Assembly: GCA_017962235.1 (NCBI GenBank)
Contig: JAGCVS010000018.1
Span: 62,001 to 126,000 of the forward strand
Direction: 5' to 3'
DNA: 64,000 bases
From: Bacteroidales bacterium
GTDB taxonomy: Bacteria; Bacteroidota; Bacteroidia; Bacteroidales; UBA932
Under the pieces are notes generated by a model. It worked only from the letters and a program-made list of their open reading frames with translations, made no database searches and was not told the DNA's origin. Shown here piece after piece: positions 1 to 7,751 of the stretch. Made by a program: the position numbers and the translations under genes. Position 1 is the stretch's first letter. Every line of letters starts with the position of its first letter.

Positions 1-1109
1 TGATTGGTGCCGGAGGCATAATCGCCTGCACTCTCTGGCGAATAGTGACCGATGAACACGCTGCCGGCGGCGGTTATCTTCTCCGCGATGTCCCAGGGGT
101 TGCGGGTGGCGATAATCAGGTGCTCTGAAGCGTATGCATTGGCAAAGGCGACGGCCCGATTGTGATCTTCCATAACCACTATCCGGCTGTTGCCCAGCGC
201 CTTCTGGGCGATATCCCTGCGGGGGAGCAGCGCCAGCTGACGGTCTACTTCTGCCTGTACCTTTGCGGCGAAATCGCTGCTCTTGCATACCAGTATAGCC
301 TGACTATCGGGGCCATGCTCCGCCTGAGAAAGCAGGTCGGAGGCTACGAACCGCACATCTGCGGTATCGTCTGCCATAACCATCACCTCGGAAGGACCGG
401 CCGGCATATCTATGGCCACTCCGGTGGCGGCCACCAGCTGTTTGGCCTTGGTCACATAGCGGTTGCCGGGGCCGAATATCTTATTTACCGGGGCGATGGT
501 CTCAGTGCCGAACGCCATGGCGGCGATGGTCTGGGCCCCGCCCAGCGAGTATATCGTATCCACTCCGCATACCGACGCGGCGTAGAGCACCGACGGCGCC
601 ACTTTTCCGTCACGGCCGGCGGGGGTGCAGAGTACTATTTCGCGGCAGCCAGCATTCTTAGCGGGAATGGCCAGCATCAGCAGCGTGGAGAAGAGCGGAG
701 CGCTGCCGCCGGGGATGTACAGCCCCACCCTCTCTATCGGCAGGCTGCGGCGCATGCAACGCACGCCGGGCATGGTCTCTACCTCCACGGGAGCGGGCTT
801 CTGCGCGCTGTGAAACGCACGGATGTTGGCCGCCGCAGCCGCTATGGCCTCCTTTACGGCGTCGCCAACCTCGTTTGCCGCAGCAGCGATTTGCTCAGAG
901 GAGACCAGGAATGGATTAGATGCCTCGACTCCGCTCGGCATCTCTCTCCCTTCCACTTCCCGCGTAATCTCCACCAACGCGGCATCGCCGCCGGTGCGCA
1001 CGCGGTCCAGGATGGCGCGCACCCGCCCTTCTATCGCGGCATCATCTGCCACAACGCGGGAGCACAGCCCCTTCCACTGTCCCTGCGGGGGATTTATAAC
1101 AATATCCAT
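1..1109 (-). CDS. hisD: Histidinol dehydrogenase (partial, C-terminus outside window)
   Basis: HisD carries out the last two steps of histidine synthesis, oxidising L-histidinol to L-histidine with NAD+ and zinc. I translated the minus strand directly: it starts MDIVINPPQGQWKGL and continues through family-typical stretches such as RVGLYIPGGSAPLFSTLLML, IFGPGNRYVTKAKQLV, IDMPAGPSEVMV, DLLSQAEHGPDSQA and SEHLII. The ATG overlaps the hisG stop as TGATG, so the two genes are translationally coupled. About 369 codons are present and the frame runs off the left edge still open; the family is usually about 430 residues. It is expressed from the leader and attenuator upstream of hisG, as the second gene of a his operon (hisGD order, as is common in Bacteroidales). 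Confidence 0.96.
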   Translation of the reverse strand, partial: MDIVINPPQGQWKGLCSRVVADDAAIEGRVRAILDRVRTGGDAALVEITREVEGREMPSGVEASNPFLVSSEQIAAAANEVGDAVKEAIAAAAANIRAFHSAQKPAPVEVETMPGVRCMRRSLPIERVGLYIPGGSAPLFSTLLMLAIPAKNAGCREIVLCTPAGRDGKVAPSVLYAASVCGVDTIYSLGGAQTIAAMAFGTETIAPVNKIFGPGNRYVTKAKQLVAATGVAIDMPAGPSEVMVMADDTADVRFVASDLLSQAEHGPDSQAILVCKSSDFAAKVQAEVDRQLALLPRRDIAQKALGNSRIVVMEDHNRAVAFANAYASEHLIIATRNPWDIAEKITAAGSVFIGHYSPESAGDYASGTN

Positions 1110-1960
1110 CAGTCTATCACTTTATCGAGGTGCAACACCAGAATACCCTCTGCGCCCAGCGCCTTGAGACGCTCTATCTTGTCCCAGAGCTCACTTTCCA
1201 GCACCACGCTGTGCAGGGAGCACCACCCATCTGCCGCCAGCGGCATCACGGTGGGAGAACGCATCGCCGGCAGTATCTTCACCGCTTCAGAGACCTTGTC
1301 GGTGGGGATATTCATCAGTATATATTTCTTGCCGGTGCTCTCCATAACCGCGTCAAATCGGAACAGCATCTTGTCCAGAATCTCGCGCTTTTCCGGCTCC
1401 AGGTCGCGGCGGGCAATCAGCACCGCCTCGCTCTCCAACACCGTCTCCACCTCTTTGAGGCCGTTGGAGACCAGTGTACCGCCGCTGGAGACGATATCGA
1501 ATATGGCGTCTGCGATGCCGGCGGCGGGAGATATCTCCACCGAGCCCATTATCTTGGTGATTTCAGCCTTCACTCCGTTGGCGGCCAGCCACCTGCTCAG
1601 CACTTCCGGATAAGAAGTGGCGATGCGCTTGCCGGAGAAGAACTGCGGACCGGTGTATTCCTGCTCCTTGGGGATGGCGAGCGACAGACGGCACGCCCCG
1701 AACCCCATTTTGCGCACCACCTCAACGTCGGCGCCCGTCTCGGTCACCTCGTTTAAGCCGACGATACCCAAATCTGCACTACCGCCGGCCACCACGCCGG
1801 GGATATCATCGTCGCGCAGATAGAGCACCTCCAGCGGAAATCCCGCCGCCCGTGCCAGGAACTTGCGTTTTACCTCGTCTATCTTTATTCCCGCCTCACG
1901 CATCAGCGCCAGCGAATCTTCGCTCAGGCGTCCCTTGGATTGAATTGCGATTCTTATCAT
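1109..1960 (-). CDS. hisG: ATP phosphoribosyltransferase, long form
   Basis: HisG catalyses the first, feedback-controlled step of histidine synthesis, joining ATP and PRPP to give phosphoribosyl-ATP. The 283-residue product starts MIRIAIQSKGRLSEDS and contains the periplasmic-binding-protein-like catalytic core (GGSADLGIVGLNEV; SYPEVLSRWL; ADAIFDIVSSGGTLVSNGL, in the PRPP-binding part). It ends in an extra C-terminal domain of about 75 residues (from about K211). That length marks it as the long, hexameric form with its own histidine-binding regulatory domain, which does not need HisZ. The ATG at 1958-1960 lies 13 bases after the T-run of the attenuator. hisD follows with a 1-base overlap. 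Control therefore looks two-layered: transcription attenuation by the His leader and, from family knowledge, allosteric inhibition by histidine. Confidence 0.97.
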   Translation of the reverse strand: MIRIAIQSKGRLSEDSLALMREAGIKIDEVKRKFLARAAGFPLEVLYLRDDDIPGVVAGGSADLGIVGLNEVTETGADVEVVRKMGFGACRLSLAIPKEQEYTGPQFFSGKRIATSYPEVLSRWLAANGVKAEITKIMGSVEISPAAGIADAIFDIVSSGGTLVSNGLKEVETVLESEAVLIARRDLEPEKREILDKMLFRFDAVMESTGKKYILMNIPTDKVSEAVKILPAMRSPTVMPLAADGWCSLHSVVLESELWDKIERLKALGAEGILVLHLDKVID

Positions 1961-1973
1961 ATCTGTATCCCTT

Positions 1974-2013
1974 TAAAAAAAGACTTGCCGCTGGACAGGT
2001 CCGGGGCAAGTCT
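1974..2013 (-). terminator. Intrinsic terminator of the his attenuator
   Basis: Read on the minus strand, a perfect 9-bp stem AGACTTGCC / GGCAAGTCT encloses a loop that can itself fold (GGAC-AG-GTCC), followed directly by a run of T residues ending 13 bases before the hisG ATG. It lies between the His-rich leader peptide and hisG, where an attenuator terminator belongs. Its formation should depend on where the ribosome pauses in the leader. Confidence 0.88.
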
Positions 2014-2044
2014 CATATTGCTTACAATTTGTCACATACCGAAC

Positions 2045-2101
2045 CTATACCTCTTGCTGAGGGTGATGATGGTGACGGGTATGTGCAAATGAAAAAACCA
2101 T
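2045..2101 (-). CDS. hisL: his operon leader peptide (18 aa, four consecutive His codons)
   Basis: The frame reads MVFSFAHTRHHHHPQQEV and ends in TAG. Five of 18 codons are histidine, four of them in a row and a fifth three codons earlier. It starts about 14 bases after the likely transcription start and ends 32 bases before the attenuator stem. By analogy with HisL of enteric bacteria (known biology), ribosomes stalling at the CAC/CAT codons when charged tRNA-His is scarce would favour an antiterminator fold and let transcription reach hisG. The peptide itself is not expected to have a function. Gene symbol is by analogy, not by sequence homology. Confidence 0.85.
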   Translation of the reverse strand: MVFSFAHTRHHHHPQQEV

Positions 2102-2120
2102 TATACGTGTGTTTCTGCAG

Positions 2121-2151
2121 CAAAGGTACAATTACTTTTTTTATTTACAAA
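2121..2151 (-). promoter_or_regulatory. his operon promoter (-33 TTTG, 19-bp spacer, -7 TACCTTTG)
   Basis: On the minus strand a TTTG (2151-2148) and a TACCTTTG (2128-2121) are separated by exactly 19 bases, matching the Bacteroidetes housekeeping consensus TTTG-N19-21-TAnnTTTG. The -33 box lies inside the final codon of the upstream GH106 gene. Transcription should start near 2115, just before the leader peptide. Confidence 0.82.
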
Positions 2152-5100
2152 TCGTAACTGAAAATATATACGGGACCCATCAGGCCGGAGGGCTGCAGCG
2201 GCGAATCGGCGCTCCAGGGGTTCACGGTCATCCATACCTGACGTTCCTCTTCCGGCAGCCGCATGTCGCCTATGATGCGGTTCTGCCAGTTGTTTACCAC
2301 CTCTACCTCCACGGTATTCACACCGCGGCGCAGATACGGGGTTATGTTCACGCGATACGGCGATGTCCATGCGCCGCCGGCATATTTGCCGTTGATTTTC
2401 ACCTTTGCCATAACCATCACTATGCCCAGGTCCAGATATACATCGCCCTTGGGAACCTCGTACATCTCAAACTGGCTGCGGTATGTTGCCGGGCCGGAGT
2501 AATACTTTATGCTCTCGTCCAGCGCAGTGGTCCAGTCAAACAGTCCGCCTTTGGAGAGTTCACGCACCGGGCCGCGATGGGCAGGGTCGAATGCCACCGT
2601 CCAGTCCTCGCTCAGATCCACCAGAAGATTGGGACGGGGATAGTTGTGCTTATACTGGTTGCCCTGCGGTTTCTGGTCGCAGAACACCACAAAAGAGCTC
2701 TCCAGCGCCTCCAGACGCATGAACACCTTGGTACGTTCGCCATCGTCGTAGAACTCCGGCAGGGCGTGGATCTCTCCGGTAAGTGGATTCCACAGCTGCG
2801 GTGCGCGTCCGCTCACCCTGAAGGTGGCATTGAACTCCACGGAGCGGTCCATCTGATTGGATACAAAGTAGATGTCGCCGGTGGGCAGCGTGCGGTGTAT
2901 GAATTTGATATCGGCGTAGCGGTCGTCGGTGGCAAAGTCGGGCAGCAGCCCCTTCTCCTCGAATATCTTGGAGATGGACACGCCATCGGCATACACCTTG
3001 CCGCCACCATAGGGCATCGCTTGGCGCGTACCGTTGCCCCAGAGTTCAGTGGCCAGACTCTTCACCTGAGCATCCGCCTCAGGATAATTCTGCAGACTGG
3101 GAGACACCTCCGGAGCGGGACCCAGCACAGTGAGTCCGTCGGCCACCAGAGATTTTATCTTGGCGAGCACTTCGGGCCGCATGGTCTTCTGGCGCGGCAG
3201 CACCAGCAGGCCGTAATTCATGCCGTCGGGCAGCATCAGGCGGCCGTCCTTCACGGTTGCGCTGTTGAGCAGCACCTCCGCGTTGATGTAGTCAAAGGAA
3301 TAGCCGAACGGCAGCTCCGGGTCGCAGACGCCGGTCATCTTGGGGGTGTCCTCGCCAATGAAATATGCCACATCGGCCTCATAAAGGCCCTGCTGGAGCA
3401 TCAGGTTGCATCGCTTGATATAGCTGCCAAATACGTCCATGTGGCTGAACCAGATGTTCTTGCGGTTGAATTCGTTGCCAAACCATGCGTCCACGCCGGG
3501 GTTCTTGTCCTCGTAAGGCTGCTGGATGTAGAGGTGGAGCAGCGTGGAGTTGATGCCCTCAGTGAAGAAGCGGTCCAGGCGCTGCTTCATTATGCGGGGG
3601 AAGCGGCTGAACACGGGGCCGCCGCTGGTGCAGCTCTCCGCCCACACCTTGCGCTTGCCGTAGATGTGCGCGCAGGACGATGCGGCGCGGTTCTCTATGT
3701 CGCCCAGCGAGCCTTCGCTCCAGAACTCACCAGCCACCTCGTCGCTCTGGCCGCCGTACTGCAGGAACTCGCCGGGGAAGCCCCAGTGGCCGTAGCACTC
3801 CAGCCAAGTGGTGAGGCCGTGCTTGTTGCTCTCTTCGCGCAGACCCGCCACATAATCGTATGCCACACGGTCGGCAATCAGGCGGCGCAGATCCCACAGG
3901 AAGCGGTCGCTGAGGTCGCGGCTGCCAACCACCTTGCCGCTCAGGGCGGGGAGATATGGGGTCGGGTCGTAGCCGTAAGTCTCCTTGAAACTGTCGGCCA
4001 TATCGTCGGTCCAGTCCATACCGCCAGTCTCGTAGCTGTCTTCCACAACCACCTTGAAGGTGGTGCGGTCTTCTGCGGGGATGCGGCGGAGAATCTCGCC
4101 TATGAAGTTGTCAAAATGATACTTGATATGCTCCTTGCTCATCTTGTCTATCTCCAGACCCGTACCTTCCGGCGATGCCGGGGCGTTGGTCTGGCCGGTG
4201 GTGCGCATCGCCAGTCGGGAGATGGTCCAGCGTCCCTGCGGCGCGTCCCAGTTGAGCACATCGCCGTCCATCTTGTCCGTGAGGTCAATCACCTGCTCCG
4301 GGTCTATGCAGGCCTTGGGCGATGCCTCCGGCTGCTCGCGCCACATGTAGGCGTCCCACATGGGGAGCGGGGTCTGGAACATCTTGCCCAGAGTCTTCTC
4401 TGCATAGCGTTCCACAAGGGCGGCGGGGGTAATTTCCACGTCAAAGGACCCTGCGCCGGGTTCCGACAGCTCCAGACGGAACATGTAGCAGTCGGTCTGG
4501 GGCAGTGCCAGAACCACCGGTGCGTACGGGAGATAACCCACATTGATGCTGGGGTTGCTGCGGTCCAGGTCTATGTCCACAATCGTGTGCCAGTCGCCGG
4601 TGCTGTAACCCAGCAGACGACCCTTGGCCACAATAGTGGTGTGGGGGGTGATTACCATCGAGCGGTACACCTGACCCACTTCTCCAGCCATATACACGTC
4701 AACTATCTCGCCGGGGCGCTTGTACACCGATTTCTTCATGCTCCAGACATCGTTGGCGGGATAAGCTATCACCTTCACATCGTCCATGGCGTCGGGGGCG
4801 ACCTTGTCCAGAGTCACACTCATGGGGCCGCCGGGGGCGTATATGGTCTTGTCCACACAGTCCAGATAGCGCATACTCTGCTCCGGCTTCACCCAAGGGC
4901 CACCCGACTGGCTCCAGCCGGGGCAGTTGAAGATACCAATCTCAATCCCCAGCTCAGAGGCGGTCTTGAGGGCGGTGTGCATCACCTCCCACCATTCGGG
5001 GGTGAAAATCTTAATATCGCCCCAGGGGAGGTCTGCCGTTACGTTGCCGATAAAGGCGCGGTTGATGCCCACCTCTTTCATGGCCTGCAAGTCCTTCTCA

Positions 5101-5306
5101 ACACCCTCTTTGGAAATGTTGTCGTTGACCCAGTACCAGTATACCGCCAGCTTCATGTCCTCCGGATTGCGAAAGCCCTTCTCTATGGTCTTGAAAGACT
5201 CGTTGGGACCGAAACAGGTGGGATCTGCAGTGGTTTGCTTGTTGGAGCAGCCGGCCACCGTCAGGGCCAGGACTGCGATTGCTGTGATTGAGAATAGCTT
5301 ATTCAT
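2145..5306 (-). CDS. GH106-type alpha-L-rhamnosidase lipoprotein
   Basis: A 1053-residue exported glycosidase. The N-terminus is a lipoprotein signal (MNKLFSITAIAVLALTVAGC, Cys20). The mature protein opens with KLAVYWYWVNDNISKEGVEKD and then IEIGIFNCPGWSQSGGPWVK, the pattern I associate with GH106 alpha-L-rhamnosidases. Family knowledge suggests a (beta/alpha)8-barrel catalytic core; the C-terminal third (about 900-1040, DVYLDLGIVMVMAKVKINGKYA, ...RVNITPYLRRGVNTVEVEV) is a beta-sandwich, sugar-binding-like domain. Length is normal for GH106. It follows a HAD phosphatase by 23 bases. There is no SusC/SusD pair in the window, so it is not in a recognisable polysaccharide utilisation locus here. 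Substrate specificity within GH106 is inferred. The last codon overlaps the his promoter. Confidence 0.85.
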   Translation of the reverse strand: MNKLFSITAIAVLALTVAGCSNKQTTADPTCFGPNESFKTIEKGFRNPEDMKLAVYWYWVNDNISKEGVEKDLQAMKEVGINRAFIGNVTADLPWGDIKIFTPEWWEVMHTALKTASELGIEIGIFNCPGWSQSGGPWVKPEQSMRYLDCVDKTIYAPGGPMSVTLDKVAPDAMDDVKVIAYPANDVWSMKKSVYKRPGEIVDVYMAGEVGQVYRSMVITPHTTIVAKGRLLGYSTGDWHTIVDIDLDRSNPSINVGYLPYAPVVLALPQTDCYMFRLELSEPGAGSFDVEITPAALVERYAEKTLGKMFQTPLPMWDAYMWREQPEASPKACIDPEQVIDLTDKMDGDVLNWDAPQGRWTISRLAMRTTGQTNAPASPEGTGLEIDKMSKEHIKYHFDNFIGEILRRIPAEDRTTFKVVVEDSYETGGMDWTDDMADSFKETYGYDPTPYLPALSGKVVGSRDLSDRFLWDLRRLIADRVAYDYVAGLREESNKHGLTTWLECYGHWGFPGEFLQYGGQSDEVAGEFWSEGSLGDIENRAASSCAHIYGKRKVWAESCTSGGPVFSRFPRIMKQRLDRFFTEGINSTLLHLYIQQPYEDKNPGVDAWFGNEFNRKNIWFSHMDVFGSYIKRCNLMLQQGLYEADVAYFIGEDTPKMTGVCDPELPFGYSFDYINAEVLLNSATVKDGRLMLPDGMNYGLLVLPRQKTMRPEVLAKIKSLVADGLTVLGPAPEVSPSLQNYPEADAQVKSLATELWGNGTRQAMPYGGGKVYADGVSISKIFEEKGLLPDFATDDRYADIKFIHRTLPTGDIYFVSNQMDRSVEFNATFRVSGRAPQLWNPLTGEIHALPEFYDDGERTKVFMRLEALESSFVVFCDQKPQGNQYKHNYPRPNLLVDLSEDWTVAFDPAHRGPVRELSKGGLFDWTTALDESIKYYSGPATYRSQFEMYEVPKGDVYLDLGIVMVMAKVKINGKYAGGAWTSPYRVNITPYLRRGVNTVEVEVVNNWQNRIIGDMRLPEEERQVWMTVNPWSADSPLQPSGLMGPVYIFSYDL

Positions 5307-5329
5307 CTCTCAGGTATTATCCTTTTCTG

Positions 5330-5989
5330 TTATTTCAAATAGTTCAGCAGTTCTGCGGGGGTATCCACAAGCTGCTTTGCGCCGGCTACCTCAAGGGCTG
5401 CCCTGCGGCGGAAGCCCCACGTTACCAGCACATATTCCAGCCCGGCGCGCTCCGCACTCTTGATGTCTATTTCGCAGTCACCCACGTAGAGTATCTCGGA
5501 ACGGGAAATGCCGGGGGCGCTGTGCGCAATCGCATCGTCTATGATGCCCGGCTCCGGCTTCAGCGGGCCGCCCGGCTTCTGCCCTTCCACCGCCGCCCAG
5601 CGTATCTGCGGGTAGAAGTGAGGTATCAGGAACTTTGCCCCGTCGTCAAACTTGTTGGAGGCCACCGCCAGGGTCACGCCACGCTTCTGTAGCTCTTCCA
5701 GCAGTTGGGGCATGCCGTTGTAAGGGTGGGTCTCCCGGGCCAGATTGGCGCGATAGTAACCCAGATAGATGTCCCGTGCCGTATCCACAAAAGCCTCGTC
5801 TGCAGCCTTCTCCGCGGGAAGGGCCCGCTTTATCAGCATCCTGCTGCCGTCGCCCACAAACTTTTCGTAATCGCTCAGGGCCCACTTGGGCAGGCCGTAA
5901 TACTCCAGCATCTCGTTGCACGCACTGCCGATGCCGCCAATGGTGTTCAGCACGGTGCCGTCCAGGTCAAAAATCACCAGTTTCTTCAT
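5330..5989 (-). CDS. HAD-superfamily phosphatase (phosphoglycolate phosphatase-like)
   Basis: A 219-residue cytoplasmic HAD hydrolase. Motif I is VIFDLDGTVLNT near the N-terminus (nucleophile and acid Asp), motif II is the Ser of TLAVASNK, motif III the Lys of GGPLKPEPG, and motif IV is ILYVGDCEIDIKSAERAG. The alpha-helical cap between motifs I and II marks subclass IA, like Gph and PgmB. The substrate cannot be told from sequence; phosphoglycolate is the usual default annotation. I chose the ATG at 5987-5989 (MKKLVIFDLDG) over a GTG three codons upstream, because it puts the first strand at the usual place. It is divergent from the ABC ATPase, with only about 29 bases between starts, and is followed by the GH106 gene. 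Confidence 0.88.
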   Translation of the reverse strand: MKKLVIFDLDGTVLNTIGGIGSACNEMLEYYGLPKWALSDYEKFVGDGSRMLIKRALPAEKAADEAFVDTARDIYLGYYRANLARETHPYNGMPQLLEELQKRGVTLAVASNKFDDGAKFLIPHFYPQIRWAAVEGQKPGGPLKPEPGIIDDAIAHSAPGISRSEILYVGDCEIDIKSAERAGLEYVLVTWGFRRRAALEVAGAKQLVDTPAELLNYLK

Positions 5990-6007
5990 AGTACCCACAA
6001 AAATAGT

Positions 6008-6015
6008 AAATTTGG
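6008..6015 (+). promoter_or_regulatory. -7 box TAAATTTG in front of the ABC ATPase gene
   Basis: An exact TAnnTTTG match ends three bases before the ATG at 6019. If used, transcription would begin at or within a few bases of the start codon, giving an almost leaderless mRNA. No good -33 box is visible at the right distance, so support is moderate. Confidence 0.5.
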
Positions 6016-6018
6016 GCG

Positions 6019-7509
6019 ATGATGCCCAAAACTCTCATTTCACTCTCCGGCGGCGTGATTTCCAACCCGCTGCGCAGGCTCGCCGCTCCGGTGGATTTTG
6101 AGCTTCGCGAGGGGGAGAGCATCGCCCTGGTAGGACCCAACGGCAGCGGCAAGAGCACCGTGCTGGAGATGCTCCGGGGCGGGTTTTTCCTGCGCGAAGG
6201 GACCCTGCAGCACAACCTGAACGACGAAAGTTACCGCGCCATCCGCACCGTGGAGTTCGACAACGCCTACTCTACCAGCGAGACTCAGTACTATTACCAG
6301 CAGCGCTGGCAGGCATTCGAGCGGGAGGCGTCCCCTCTGGCTGGCGAACTGCTTTCAGAGGCCGGAGACGACGCGTGGCAGCAGCAGCTGTTCGATATAC
6401 TAAACATCACTCCGCTGCTGTCCAAAGAGATAATAACCCTCTCCAGCGGCGAACTGAGACGGTTTTCCATAGCCAGGGCGCTGCTTCACCGGCCGCAGGT
6501 GCTCATTCTTGAGAACCCCTTCATTGGCCTTGACCCCCCTACACGCCGGTTGCTGAACAATCTGATGGACAGCCTGTCCTCTACCCTGGGCATCAGTTTT
6601 ATCATCACGCTCACCTCAGCGGAGCAGATTCCGCAGGTGGCGACGCACGCCTATTTCATGGATGGCGGCCGCATATCCGCCAAGATGACCGCAGAAGCGG
6701 CGAGGGCCATCTGCACACCGGGTCACATCGTCTCCAAAAACGACGATGCCGCCAGCTTCTTCCACCCCGCGCCCGCGTTTGACACCGTGGTGGAGATGCG
6801 CCGCGTAAATATCGCTTACGGCCCGCGGCAGATATTCCGCGACCTCAACTGGAAAGTGCGCAGCGGCGAAAAGTGGAACGTGACGGGACCCAACGGCAGC
6901 GGCAAGAGCACCCTGCTGAGCCTGGTGAATGCCGACAACCCCCGCGCCTACTCGCTGGACATCACCTTGTTCGACCGGCGGCGCGGCACCGGAGAGAGCA
7001 TCTGGGACATCAAGCGGCACATCGGCTTCCTCTCCAGCGAGATGCACAGCAGCTTTATCACCTCCGACACGGTGCTGGAGATTATCCGCGGCGGCATGAC
7101 AGACCGGTATGGTGACTGTGAGAGATCCCTCGACTACGCTCGGGATGACAGTGTCATGTCGACCAAGGCCGCCAGGCCGCGTGGAGACATCTCATGCGCC
7201 TCTGAAGACCCAGCAAATGCCAACCTGATGCGTTGGCTGAAACTCTTCGGGGCTGAAGACCTGGCAAACCGCCGTTACAACACCCTGTCCAGCGGCGAAC
7301 AGCGCTACATACTGCTGATACGCGCCTTTGTGAAAGACCCCGACCTGCTGATCCTGGACGAGCCCTTCCAGGGCCTCGATCCGGAACGCCGCCGCCGTGC
7401 CGCCGCCGTGATAGAGGCGTTCTCCGCCGCAGAGAATAAGACCCTGCTGTTTGTAACCCACTATATAGAAGAGGTCCCCGGCGTGGTGACAAACACCCTG
7501 CAACTATAG
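6019..7509 (+). CDS. Two-domain ABC ATPase (ModF-like) carrying an in-frame palindromic insertion
   Basis: A 496-residue protein with two ABC nucleotide-binding domains and no membrane segments. Domain 1 has Walker A GPNGSGKST (about residues 47-55), a signature TLSSGELRRFSIARAL and a Walker B VLILENPFIGLD. Domain 2 has Walker A GPNGSGKST (about 292-300), signature TLSSGEQRYILLIRAF and Walker B LLILDEPFQGLD. The layout resembles ModF/PhrA-type soluble tandem ATPases, which have no permease partner; none is present here. Domain 1 has Asn (ENPF) where the catalytic Glu is expected after the Walker B Asp/Glu, so it may be catalytically weak. Residues about 368-392 (RSLDYARDD...ARPRGDIS) are encoded by a palindromic repeat element lying between the Q-loop region and the signature of domain 2. 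The alternative start at the next codon (6022) cannot be excluded. Confidence 0.85.
   Translation: MMPKTLISLSGGVISNPLRRLAAPVDFELREGESIALVGPNGSGKSTVLEMLRGGFFLREGTLQHNLNDESYRAIRTVEFDNAYSTSETQYYYQQRWQAFEREASPLAGELLSEAGDDAWQQQLFDILNITPLLSKEIITLSSGELRRFSIARALLHRPQVLILENPFIGLDPPTRRLLNNLMDSLSSTLGISFIITLTSAEQIPQVATHAYFMDGGRISAKMTAEAARAICTPGHIVSKNDDAASFFHPAPAFDTVVEMRRVNIAYGPRQIFRDLNWKVRSGEKWNVTGPNGSGKSTLLSLVNADNPRAYSLDITLFDRRRGTGESIWDIKRHIGFLSSEMHSSFITSDTVLEIIRGGMTDRYGDCERSLDYARDDSVMSTKAARPRGDISCASEDPANANLMRWLKLFGAEDLANRRYNTLSSGEQRYILLIRAFVKDPDLLILDEPFQGLDPERRRRAAAVIEAFSAAENKTLLFVTHYIEEVPGVVTNTLQL
7120..7193 (+). repeat. Palindromic repeat element, copy 1, inside the ABC ATPase gene
   Basis: The 74-bp element runs from GAGAGATCCCTCGACT to GAGACATCTC, with a central inverted repeat ATGACA-g-TGTCAT and related inverted ends. 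It matches copy 4 (11629-11705) almost base for base, differing mainly by a 3-bp indel at the centre. It is read in frame by the host gene. Confidence 0.9.
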
Positions 7510-7542
7510 CGAAACCATCCGAAACAAATCGTTACGTTTTTC

Positions 7543-7574
7543 ATTGACCGTTTCGACATGTCTTTCTATATTTG
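7543..7574 (+). promoter_or_regulatory. galE promoter (-33 ATTG, -7 TATATTTG)
   Basis: TATATTTG (7567-7574) fits TAnnTTTG exactly, with ATTG (7543-7546) 20 bases upstream. It implies a long 5' leader of about 170 bases for galE, which holds the two structured elements listed next. Confidence 0.65.
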
Positions 7575-7602
7575 TAATTGGATAGGATAATTGGGAGATA
7601 AA

Positions 7603-7656
7603 GCCCGAAGGGCGACAGTAAGTCCCTTCCCCGAGGGAAGGGATTTAGGGATGGGG
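7603..7656. repeat. REP-like double hairpin in the galE leader
   Basis: Two adjacent hairpins: GCCC-gaa-GGGC (7603-7613) and TCCCTTCC-ccgag-GGAAGGGA (7623-7643), followed by TTTAGGGATGGGG. The base composition and structure look like an intergenic repeat (its minus strand reads PSLNPFPRGRDL, a kind of spurious peptide I associate with dispersed intergenic repeats). Only one copy occurs in the window, so repeat status is inferred. Confidence 0.5.
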
Positions 7657-7685
7657 ATACGTTATAGCTCTTTGTGCATTGTGAA

Positions 7686-7746
7686 TAAAGTTTCGCAAGT
7701 AACACAACGCACAATTGATAACCGAATAGAATCTTGCGAAACTTTA
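7686..7746. repeat. 14-bp perfect inverted repeat just before galE
   Basis: TAAAGTTTCGCAAG (7686-7699) and CTTGCGAAACTTTA (7733-7746) are perfect complements separated by 33 bases. The downstream arm ends five bases before the galE ATG. In the transcript it would form a long hairpin next to the ribosome-binding region; as DNA it could be an operator or the remnant of a small inverted-repeat element. Confidence 0.85.
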
Positions 7747-7751
7747 GAACA

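Noticed and set aside
162..1613. 483-codon plus-strand frame across hisD and hisG
   Set aside because: Antisense shadow of two well-recognised his genes; low-complexity composition and no motifs.
2109..5291. 1060-codon open frame on the plus strand opposite the GH106 gene
   Set aside because: It mirrors the rhamnosidase gene almost end to end, has no recognisable domain, and antisense open frames of this kind are common at this GC content and codon bias. The minus-strand product has clear family motifs.
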